From positions 6,907,277 through 6,971,276 of the forward strand of contig NC_089281.1 in assembly GCF_963678975.1 (NCBI RefSeq): a DNA stretch of 64,000 bases, given 5' to 3'. This DNA comes from Dysidea avara. Its lineage: Eukaryota > Porifera > Demospongiae > Dictyoceratida > Dysideidae. A program made the position numbers and the translations under genes. A model generated the notes under the pieces. It saw only the letters and a list, made by a program, of their open reading frames with translations. It was not told where the DNA came from and did no database searches. Positions 51,900-62,489 of the stretch are shown here, in pieces. Each line of letters starts with the position of its first letter. Within the stretch, counting starts at the first letter, position 1.

Positions 51900-54050
51900 T
51901 TAACATATTTTTTATGATCAACTTATTTCAGCTGCTATTACAGTAGATAGTAGATGTTCAGTTTACACATGTGATACTTAACTTGTACATATGTCATGTG
52001 CAGCATATTATTTGCAGTTACATTTAAAGACTATCAAAAGTATACAACACACAACAGCAATGTGATACTCTCTTATCTGACCCTACCATACTTGTGAAAT
52101 ATTGTTCACAGCTGCACCTGCAGTTATTGCATGTATGTAAAGAGCTGATTTACTTGACATACTGACTTACAATACAATGAATGTATAAACTATCTACATC
52201 ACCTTGCACTCATCCCTGTTGCTTATTTTAACCTCATGTGATTGCCCTATTAGAATCCATGAGCAAATGAATGAAATGATACTGTACGCTATACTGTGCT
52301 TGCAGTTTAAAATTCACGAAATCAATGATCTTTAATTCCTGTAACAGACACTTTCTAGCCAAATTTTGTTATCATCAAGGAGAATTTTTTCTTGAAAATA
52401 TATTGCTACACACCATGCAGCCTTCCTAGCTGAGTACATGCAGTGATGCATTACACATATTGCAGCTACAGAAGTTGTTGATATTATGAACATTCCATTG
52501 GAATGTATTTGACTGCTCTATTAGAGTATCTGATTTTTGAAAAGAACAGCATTGAAAGGACTTGTGTCCCTTCTGTAACTGAGAGATGATTATAAGTTTT
52601 AAATAGTTGTGCTGCATATACTATACATGTTGTTACTCACTTGTGCTGAGTCATGCTAGCAAATACATGATGTGCAAATAGTTAAGAATTGAAGCCAAAT
52701 AGCTCAAAGTGTCAAACATGTACAATGTACTTGCCTGCATGCATCAGGAAAAGTCCACACATTATAATAGATATGCAGACAACTTTTGAATAATCATCAA
52801 GTAACATTGCATGTATAATGTTATGTACATATATATGTCCTATTGGTGTAAGATGTGGGGCATGATATACATGCATGGTCTACTTTACAATATATCGTAA
52901 TGCTATACACGTCACCATGTGCATACAGTGGGAGGAAGTCACCATGGCTGCCAAGTTATAGTGATAAATTCTAAGCCACACAAAACAACATCTTTTCTTG
53001 ATATGTAAAAAGCATGGTTAGTAGACATCCAGCTGCAGACACAATTATGTAATGCTTCCCTATAATTGTTGGAAAAGACAGAGTGTTGAACTCCAGGTTT
53101 TTTAATTCCATTTCATGTGGAAAGGAAGATTCTGAGGCTTTATATGGTCAATGGGATAGATAGATCTGCATATCTAGGGTATACAAGATTTGATACACTT
53201 AAAACAATGTTTTTGTTGTTTGTAAGTTATTCAGTTTTTGTTATGTCTATGTCTATGGCTATGTGTAGTCCACTAGCTAGCTGTTTCTACATCTACAAAA
53301 TGCAACTGATTCACTGTAATATTAGTGTTTACATATTCTTACATGCGTGGAATATAGCAATCTGTTAAAGAGTTTTTTTGGGTCTCTCAGAATTTCCCAT
53401 CTGGTAACCTGCTGCTGCTGTTGGCTATGCTCTGCCTCAATGATAGTCTTTGGTCTACCAAACAACATTGAGACATGCTGCTTCAATTGACTGCTGAGTT
53501 CCTTATAGTTCAAGGAGGGTAAGTTGAAATTTTGAACTTTCTGTATATTTATTTATTTGTGTGTTTGTCATTGAAGTCAAGGATGGCTCCAGGAGTTTTG
53601 GTGACAGGTTTCCAAATTTTCTGTTGTATGCAGCTCAGTTAAATCTATGTAGGGGGTCCTGGGGGGGGGAGACATGTTCCCCCAAGGAAATTTTTGAATC
53701 TGATGACAGTTTTCACCAAACCTTTTAAAGCTAACATTGACATTTTAGACATAATGTTAAGATGATATAGACTGCTTATCTGGGCTAAAGAGTTAAGAGG
53801 TGGAGCTATGTGAAGTTTGAAGCATAAAACAGACACATAGATGAGTCTGATGGTTTTATGCCTTAAACACTCTTGAGATATACATGATATTTTACTGTGT
53901 CGGTACAGGTAAACTAGCTAAGTAACTTTTAAAAATGTGACTGTTCTATTAGGGTAGCTGAATGTTATGATTATATTTGGAAAGACAGCAATGTGCTGAT
54001 ATGCATCCAATATAATACATTGACTAAAGTTGCATGTACTCAACTATACA
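51900..54050. other. Spacer after SNAP-25 copy B
   Basis: AT-rich. It contains two CTATTAGAG motif copies (52511, 53938) and a short minus-strand frame at 53322-53513 with a Gln run. No gene recognised. Confidence 0.6.
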
Positions 54051-54054
54051 TGTT

Positions 54055-54890
54055 GCATGGAATTCATCAGTCATAACTGGAAGGTGGCTGTTTATCCTTA
54101 TGATAGCTCCAATAGTAGTAGTTATACACCAGGAGTCCATATTTCATTGGTTGTCACTGGCTTATTCAATGGCTCATCCTTGCATGCACCTGGGGCCCAT
54201 GCAAAGATGGATTGGAGCAATTTACAAATGGCATCAGCAATGGGGCTGCATGGTACATAGAAACTGGTGGAATGAACGACTACAATTATGATGAGACAAA
54301 CTGTTTCGAGATAACCACTGAACAAGGCTGTAAGAAGTTTCCCAGAGCATCTGATCTACCTCACATCTGGGAGGAAAATCATAGTGCCCTACTAACATAT
54401 ATCCAGAAGTAAAAGGATTTATACTGAACGGTAAAGGTATGGAAGCCATAATAGCAGTAGCTGATAGGAATGATAGTGAATATTGGAGACTGCTCATACC
54501 TGGTGATTACCAAATACCAACTATCAGTAACAGCTCCCGGATATGAACCAGTATTGAGAAATGTGACCATTCCTGAGGGAAATGCTGTACAAATCAGCTC
54601 ATTAGTTATTCTCCACACCAGAAGAATGTTACTAATGTTACTGGGAGCAATGCCAAGCCTGTTGAACCAACCGAGAGTTCTAGCCATCAGCAAATAGTTA
54701 CAATTACTGTTACTAATGAAGCTCCATCACAAGGAACAATTTCTGGTGCAGAGCTCATTCCTACAAATACAACTCCTACGTCAACCAAAAGTAAAACAGG
54801 CAAGTTTTTGGTACTATATATATTCATCACCATCTTGGCAATTCTAACAATTTGTTCTGTTCTTATGATATACCTAGTGGTATAACTATG
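54055..54890 (+). pseudogene. Decayed M14 metallocarboxypeptidase (CPD/CPM/CPN type)
   Basis: Fragments in different frames match, in order, the second half of an M14B carboxypeptidase. They are KVAVYPYD, IFHWLSLAYSMAHP, then FTNGISNGAAWYIETGGMND and NYDETNCFEIT, followed by the transthyretin-like domain (VKGFILNGKG, YWRLLIPGDY, LSVTAPGYEPVLRN). A Thr/Ser-rich stalk and a membrane segment (LVLYIFITILAILTICSVL) end at a stop near 54886. At least three or four frame breaks separate these parts; one is a 7-base repeat in TACCAAATACCAACT near 54508. I see no introns between the parts, and the catalytic N-terminal half is missing. An A-rich tract follows at 55158, which fits a decayed retrocopy. 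Confidence 0.8.
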
Positions 54891-55157
54891 TAGTAACTCT
54901 ACCCGCCAGGTTATGATCAACAAGGAGTAATTCTATATATAAATTAGATGTTCTATGTGGTACATTTCCTAACCCCAGCATATCCATTCATGTGTGTATG
55001 TATGTATGTACCCTATGTTGCTTGCTATATTGCTGCTGCATATAGCTATGTGTACATAGTACATATGTGTAGTTGTGACGACAGTACATTTATGTACTTA
55101 GCTGTATTAAATTGTAATGCCAGTGGTACAGTGACAGTTGAGGTGACTGAGGAGGAT

Positions 55158-55197
55158 AAATAAAAAAAAATAAAATAAAAAAAAATAAAAAAAATAA
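55158..55197 (+). repeat. A-rich tract (AAAATA)n
   Basis: A 40-bp run of A broken by single Ts, about 270 bp after the stop of the carboxypeptidase relic. It could be the remnant of a poly(A) tail. The remaining space to the next gene (55200-55505) shows nothing further. Confidence 0.7.
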
Positions 55198-55505
55198 GGA
55201 CTTGAATACAACCTAAGAGAGGATTTATAAGGGGTGGGTGTTGTCAGACTAAACTAGGTCCTTACCATTCATGTCAGACAGCTAGGCAATTAGTTTATGT
55301 ATCCTGATGCATGTTGGTAATCGATCAGGGCCACGTTTGTATGCTAGCTACAAAATATCGATTAAATATTTTAAAATATCGATAAACATTATGTAGACAA
55401 ACTTCTGACGTCATGAACACAGACCATTAGCTATAAAGCTGGCTCAGCCTACACAAAAATAGTAACAACTTTTGATAGAGACCGTAGCGATTTATATCTG
55501 CCAAA

Positions 55506-58500
55506 ATGAACCACGAAGCGGAACGCCTTGAGAACCGTATTGATATGGTCACTAACGAGACCTTAGATGCCACACGAAGGATCAGACAAGTGGCCGAAGA
55601 GACCAACCAGATCGGTATAGACACGTTGGTGACTCTGAACGAACAAGGGGAACAACTTGACAACGTAGAAGGCAAAGTAGACAATATTGGAGCAGACCTA
55701 AGAGGTACTGAAGTCTATGAAATGTACTTAGCACTCGACTTCGCATCTAGTTAGAGAGATGTGACGTCACAGTCATCATCATTGTGTTTCAAGGTTTCTT
55801 TATTCTTGGTTGATAGTGTGCAAATTATTTTCGTGAAGCAGCAGAATTAGCTATAGGTCTGGTAATCACTGCAAGCACAGATGTACTAGGTACCTGGGGT
55901 TAGTACATCTATGCCACCAAGTACCAGGTTTAAGGCAAGATCACATCGACCAGGATCAAGAATTCTAAATACTGACCTTAATCACTTGATATTACTTAGC
56001 CTATGAAAGACCCTTTATATATTTGATTAATCTACTATATAAAAGCCAGGTAATTATCATGCTGCTAACAGTTAGCCTTCGAAAGTGTTTGATCGCTTGA
56101 TTGCTTGACTACAAAAAGCCCCTTAGCTATTTATTTATTTTTGTTTGAAACTTCAAATTGGAAATGGTATCACCATTGATATGATTTTGATCCCAGTAGT
56201 AAGTGTTTCAACAGACGTGACTACCCCTTGTTAAATTAATAATGCCCAGTTAGTACTGTTCTTGTTTATGTAACCAAACATAGCACTTATAATGACAGGG
56301 CCAACAGTAGTGTAAACAATAAAACTTGGTAACACTGAAGTTTGGTGATTCAGCAATTTGATCAGTGAATGTATCATGTAGCCAATATTGAACAACACAC
56401 AAGAGCTACCAAGTTTCCAAACTTTTATTATACTCCAGCTTGTATTGCTCGCTACCAACTAATATTGATTGCACCCAATGCTAACCAGTCAGGAGCGAAG
56501 GACTGGACCTCAAGTGCCCTTATAGTCATTTCCTGCAAACTAACTACTAGTCATGCTCCAGTGGTATTTCTCCAGGAGCAAAGAAATACGGAGGCCAGTC
56601 AGTTGCAACTGCCCCCTCACTTGAAGAATCAAGGGGCAGTGCCCCCTCACCTTTTCCAGTTCCCAGAAGCTAAAGTATACTATAGTAACTATTATGCCTC
56701 TTACTGTGCCTTGATTTAGGTGTGCAAGAATGAAATAGCACGTTAATCAGTAATGGAAATCAAGGTACTCTAATAGAGCAGTCACCTAACTACCCTAATA
56801 GAACATTCAGCGGAAACTTATAAGTTGGTTCTGGTATGCAATTTATTCCATCTCATTAGTTTTAAAATCAATTGTCAAGTGTGGCTACTATTGAAGATGC
56901 AGCGTTTAACCAAGGAAATACGATGTGTATTTATACAGTATCTTAATGATAGCAAGAGTTAATAATGGATTACTTTAAACATCTATTACTATCATCTCCA
57001 TTATTGATAGTCATATTACTGGCTGCTCTCAGATTAATCTCAAAGCACTCAAATTTCAGTGGGGGCATGCCCCAAATCATCTAATATTGGCATACTTGCT
57101 TTCCTAATGACAGCCACCCCACATGACTCCCCCCCCCCCATCCCCCCCACTTTGGAGTACTGTTCTCTACCCCCAGATCTCTCACAGTGTCTTAGCTGCC
57201 CCAGTTTAACTGGGTAAAGTCCAGTAGTCTCACTTTTAACAGCTGAGAATGTCATTCTGACATCAGTCCTCCTGTGGCACTGTGAGGTACTAATGATGGG
57301 CCAAAAAGGTTTGCTTGCATGGCTTATGGTATATGCATAGCGCACAGCTTGTAGTGACCATGAAACCAGCAAAAGTAATCCTGCAAAAAAGCTTCAGCAG
57401 TAGCTGTATATTATGGGATTTGCTATCAAACTAAAGCAGGTGTACATGTAGCTATTTGTACAACTTAACATGTTCCCACCGGCATGTAGCATATGTGTGT
57501 GCAGCTAACTGTCTATTCTCTTCTCTGTATGTATACAGACATGTGTGTACTATGTATTTGGCATTGTAATAGACTTATGACTGTGCAATGTCTTCAGGTG
57601 TAGCTTTTAAAACAATAGCTACTTAATAATATAGCATCAGTAACTGAGAGTAAGTTTGCAGTCAGAGTTGGGGGTAACTAGTTACTTTTGTAACTAAGTT
57701 ACGTAACTGATTACTTTTAAAGTAACTAGTAATATAACTAGTTACTTGCTTCGTAACTAGTAACTTGTAATTGTCTGGAAAGTAACTAAGTTACAATAGT
57801 AACTAATTACAATAGTTACATGTAACAATAACTAATTATGCTTTAAAAGCAAGAGCACTTCAATTTTTGTGCCATATAATTATGCTACAGCCACATTAAG
57901 TAGACAGATTCTGTGTACTGTTCTCTATGATTCAGCTTGAGCAACAGACGTAGCAATAATTAAAACTGACCTGAAATAGCCACAGAATTGTTGTTTTAAG
58001 TGCACTTATGTATTGCATCCCTTAATGATGCATATCTGAGAAAAATTCATGTTACAAAAGCAAAAACAATATTTTATACTACAAAAGTAACTAGTAACTA
58101 AAGTACTTAGTTACCTTCTGAAAAGTAACTGTAACTAAGTTACATGGGATAAAAGTAACGTGCAGTGTTGGGCAAGTTACTTTTTAAAAGTAATTAGTTA
58201 CATATTACTTGCAACTGAACTATTTAGTTACAGTTACATATTACCCATAAAATAAAGTAACTATAATAATATTACATATTATATTACTTTGTGTCCACAG
58301 CCTTAAGCTGTTACGTGTGAAACTACCACCTTATCACGTGACATGATTTTGTTGTTGGGCAATGTGCAAATCTTGGTTATAAGTAAGAAGCTGGTGAATA
58401 AGCTTCATTCAATACTTCGTTGTGGCTAGGCGTTACTCAGTGGATAACTAACGAGATTAGTAACTTCGTTACTTGTAGTAATAATATAATTAATATTACG

Positions 58501-59192
58501 TAATATTAGTCTTGTTACAGTAACTATATTACTTAGGTAACGCGTTACATTTGTAAGTAAAGTAACTTGAGTTATATTACCTGTTTTTATAGCGTATTTC
58601 GTTATATTACTTAGGTACCACAAAAGTAATAATATTACGTAACGCGTTACTCCCATCACTGGTAACGTGTAACTAGTTACTTTTCTGAAGTAACTACCCC
58701 AACTCTGCTTGCAGTTTATTTTTATTGTTATGTAGAAACTGACCGTCATCTTCATGAAATTGAGAAGTGTTGTGGCTGTTGTGTGTGTCCATGTTACCGT
58801 GTGAGAAATATACAAAAAAGCAAAGCATACAAGTCAGCCTATGGTAAGAAGAAAGGACAACAGGATGATGATATTGTCACTGAGCAACCACGACGTGGCA
58901 ACAGGTCTGGGGGTGACGGAGGGAACTATGTCCAGAGAGTAACCAATGATGAACGGGAGGATGAAATGGACAAAAATCTACAGTGAGTTTGCTCAATTGT
59001 TTTTGCTTGTGGAGGTTACACTTGTATTTTAGGGTTGTGGGTCATGTGTTGGGTAACTTGAAAGGGATGGCACAAGAAATGGGTTCAGAGTTAGACAGAC
59101 AGAATGACCAAATTGAGAGGATAGACAAGAAGGCAGGTGTGCAGGACAACCACTTAAAGCAAGCTAACCGACGTATTCAAAGGCAACTTTAA
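55506..59192 (+). CDS. SNAP25: SNAP-25-like Qbc-SNARE, copy C
   Basis: Three exons (55506-55704, 58736-58982, 59033-59192) give 201 residues. The first helix (MNHEAERLENRIDMVTNETL, ionic-layer Gln in NEQGEQLDNV) is closest to copy A. The linker has CCGCCVCPC and the tract RSGGDGGNYVQR, as in copy B. The second helix has GNLKGMAQEMGSELDRQ and ends in NRRIQRQL. Splice phases match copies A and B. The 3.03-kb first intron carries nested hAT-like MITEs ending only 29 bp before the acceptor of exon 2. Confidence 0.94.
57663..58707. mobile_element. hAT-like MITE (outer), CAGAGTTGGG ends
   Basis: It begins CAGAGTTGGGGGTAACTAGT and ends CCCAACTCTG. Flanks TTTGCAGT (57655-57662) and CTTGCAGT (58708-58715) are an 8-bp duplication with one difference. 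The body is full of GTAACTAGTTAC and AAGTTAC words in both orientations. It contains the inner element at 58163-58661. Confidence 0.75.
58163..58661. mobile_element. hAT-like MITE (inner), CAGTGTTGGG ends
   Basis: It begins CAGTGTTGGGCAAGTTACTT and ends CCCATCACTG, with a perfect 8-bp duplication GTAACGTG at 58155-58162 and 58662-58669. It is inserted inside the outer hAT-like MITE. Confidence 0.85.
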
Positions 59193-60084
59193 ATAATGTA
59201 TTAATAATGGGATGTACAATTTTGTGTGTGTGTGTGTGTGTGCTGCAAATGATCAGTGTATTTAAAGTATAGTTGTCGTGAAGTTCTTCAGTGTGCTTCA
59301 ATTGGTCTAACTGTTATGATGGCCCATCACCTAATGCAGTATAGCAGACTACATTCTCCTTTCTGTCCTCCACTACAATCTTTCTAATAGCAGTGATGCA
59401 TGCCACTTTTTATTTCAAAGTCTGATGGTCACAAAGCCATGAATCATAATCATGGCACAAAACAAAATAGGAGTAAGGTATAGGGAGTCTAAATGATGTG
59501 TTATTGAAGATCCAATTCACATAAATGCACAGACAGACATACACGCACTAACGCTTTGTTCTGTGGTATTAAGTAGTGGGGATGGTATGAGAGCAGGACT
59601 AGTGTGTAAAGTTAACTGGCAATATTTTTGGCTACTGTGGATCAGGTAAAACTTCTCTGTTAGAGTTCCATTGCATCTTAATGCTATATTAAAACAGTCA
59701 TGTTAGACTCAACATGTGAAATATACAATTATGGAATGGTGTGCAGGGTCTCTATGGGCAGGAAGCATAACATTGTGAGAATAAACATAATATCTTACTG
59801 TACTTTGCTGCTTCAAGTTAGTGAAGTCACTCAGTTAAATGACCATGTCAAAAATGTGACATGTGACAGACTGAGTAATTTGCAGCATTAAAATCTAAAC
59901 TTAATGGATTTCGTTCATTTCTGTGATTTTAAACTGTGTACTATACAAACCATTCATTTTCTCTTATACTTGAACACATTACTAATACTGGTTCTAATTG
60001 ATAATACTATATAAGTGATGTTTAATCGGTGCCATTTCCTGAAATGATTACAATAATGTTTAGTAATTTACAAACGTTAGTGTC
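59193..60084. other. Spacer between SNAP-25 copy C and COA8
   Basis: It holds the 3' untranslated region of copy C (with a TG run near 59225-59241) and probably the last COA8 exon, which I could not identify. Confidence 0.5.
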
Positions 60085-62360
60085 TTACTTGAAATACTCA
60101 AACTGTATACTGAAATATTTGCTCAAAAATGATTGGTAGAAAGGGGAAAGCTCATCTGCATTAAGTCTTGCCTCTACAGGAATATGATGAACATACAGTA
60201 TATATGCACCTGTCATTAGCACAGATGTCTAACACCTGTCTTTCCATCTTGACCCTTCCTCTTGAGCTCTTGTGCAATAAATTCATGTTTCTCCTACAAT
60301 ATAATGAGTCACATAAGTACATTGTATAGTTACATTTGCTTTGTGTGGGTTTGGTCATAGAGTTGTGTCATCCACAAGAGAAAGCTAAGAATGTTTAGTA
60401 TATAGTATTGGCTATACATATACAAATGCAGATGTAGGTGGGTACACTTGGCCAGCACTCAAACAAGTGACCACAACTACACTGCTTTTAGGGGGGAGAA
60501 GGTAATACTAGCTATAGTATATGTAATGCATGTGTATCACTTGTAGGCAAGTTTAGCAGTATGAAGTTCTAACATCTAAATCTGGTAAAATGGGCATGCA
60601 GCTCAGTGACATATGTGTTGTGTGTATAGATAGCAATGTCTTGATACAATATGACATCACATTGAGACAAAAAGCAACATGTTCTATGTATGATATATCG
60701 TTGCAAACAAAGCTTAGTTTTGCACACTGTGACTGTATTGTCACACATAATCATTACACTTCAAAATGGCTATTCTTAGACTGCTGCTACTCTCACCTTT
60801 TCATATTTAGTATTTTGCTCCTTCCAAAACTCGTGATTCATTTCATACATCTGCTTCCTCAGCTCCACTAGTCGTTCTTCCTAAAGGAGGTCACAAACAC
60901 ACTTACAAAAGCTATAGGCATTGTAAGTGCCAGGTCACTTGGGTTGCATTTTGTCCAGGTCAAGTGGGTCTCATCCACTTATTGAATATTCAGGCTGACT
61001 AGGATGGGATCACATGTGATTATAAATTTACAAGCTTGATTTCATTGATGGAAATGCATGCAATTGTACATACAGAAGAAGCTTCCTGTCCATCATTTGA
61101 GAATGTGTTTTGGTAGTTATAGGGATACATAGAGCCACGCCCACTTATTGGGATTGAGTGTTGCTGCGTCTATAGGTAACTAGCCTGATGTCATGGGAGC
61201 CCACTTATGGTTGCCGTGTAGCTGTCTGTAGAGCCACACCACTTGTCGATCATTAATAATACCTGTTAAAATATTCTTTGGTACCAACTCATTTCTTGCA
61301 GGCAATCCTTTATATGCAGAGGAGCTTGGGACTGGAAGACTTTTTAAAATCTAGCCCTAGGCACATGCCTCTGTTTTAATTAAACCGGGTCACATCCAGG
61401 TCAGATATGGGTCCCATCTGGATTACTATTTGGGTCAGTGGGTCAAGTGAGCAGTACTAACCCACTTACAATACCAGTGTGTAGTACATATTCTTGCATG
61501 AGGGCTGGTATCAATGCAACTCTTAGAAAAAGAAATTAATAGGGTAACTTAATTTAAATAAGATACATGGGACTAGAGCTTAACACCTTGTAAAGTTGTA
61601 GGTGACAAAAAAAGGCAGGTACTAAGTGCATATGTTGTGCCTGGCTTCTGAAAAAAAAAAAGAAGAAAACTCTGCTAAATGCACAGTTCACCTTAAACTA
61701 TATATAATTCACATACAAAACAATTTCATGATACTATTTTCGTACACTAAACATTACATTTTACATGACTGCTCTATTAGAAAGTATCACGATCTTGCAG
61801 TATTGGTAGCTTAAAAAGATTGTTAGCCACTTGACAATATACTACATGCTACAGAGGTAAATTGTATAAGTAGCTAGAGGTCTATAAAACTGACCTTTAT
61901 AGAGAGGCTAAATGTATCTTTATACAGAGGGTCCTTTAACTACTGTATAGAGGTACCAGTTATATTTGGCATTCCAGTAAGTATGTGTTGTTCTATGATG
62001 AAAATAATTAAGCGCGAGAATGAGTCGGCCTATTGATTCTGGACCGTTCAGTTCTTTTGTTGAGGGAATGTTATATAAGTGCCTCCCCAAGAAAATAGGG
62101 TCTGGCCACACGTGAGACTTATGCTGTCTATCAGCATCAACACAACAGTTAATATTATATGCTTACCAGTTCATTACTTCCAGGTTGTTCTGACTTGATT
62201 GGTCGAATATTTGAGGTTGGGTCTGGTGGACCTACCAAAAATCTGTAGTACCGGACACATCCATTTGCTTTGACATTCAAACCTATGCATTGTAAAAGCG
62301 TTAATAGTAGCGTAGGACTATTAATAACTAACCTCTGAGTGGCCTGGCGATGAAAGACAT
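60085..62360 (-). CDS. COA8: COA8 (APOPT1)-like mitochondrial protein
   Basis: Exons 62333-62360, 62167-62282, 60797-60880, 60236-60293 and 60089-60173 join in frame. The start is MSFIARPLRG. Landmarks match COA8, a mitochondrial factor for cytochrome c oxidase: FLVGPPDPTSNIRPI, then LRKQMYEMNHEFWKEQNTKY, EKHEFIAQELKRKG and LNADELSPFYQSFLSKYF. In the family this is followed by a YNRDWYKRN-type C-terminus. Here either the frame continues into a stop at 60085, or a strong donor (TTTCAA|GTAAGA at 60089) leads to a last exon I could not find. The other introns hold nothing I recognise; 60881-62166 has a CTATTAGA motif at 61766. Confidence 0.82.
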
Positions 62361-62415
62361 CGTAACGATAATATTAAATAGTGCGCACCACTACTTTCAA
62401 TTAAAGCGCACCACA
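62361..62415. promoter_or_regulatory. Shared divergent promoter, COA8 / plus-strand exon
   Basis: Only 55 bp lie between the COA8 start codon and the plus-strand ATG at 62416. It contains AGTGCGCACCACTA and AAAGCGCACCACAA, a partial direct repeat of GCGCACCAC. Confidence 0.4.
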
Positions 62416-62489
62416 ATGAGTGTTAGAGGACTGTGGGTCATCAGAAGGACGAAAAGTGACACCCCAGGATACGACATTTTATTTTCAAG
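62416..62489 (+). CDS. First exon of a possible AP5M1-like gene, partial
   Basis: MSVRGLWVIRRTKSD followed by YDILFSR, then a donor (TCAAG|GTCAGC) at 62489. The pattern 'M-x-x-R-x-L/V-W, then V/I-L-F-S-R' resembles the N-terminus of the mu subunit of the AP-5 adaptor complex, and the ATG has a good context (ACCACAATGAG). I found no convincing second exon before the window ends, so this is a tentative call. Confidence 0.35.

Noticed and set aside
53322-53513. A Gln-rich minus-strand protein
   Set aside because: Short, no splice partners and no recognisable family.
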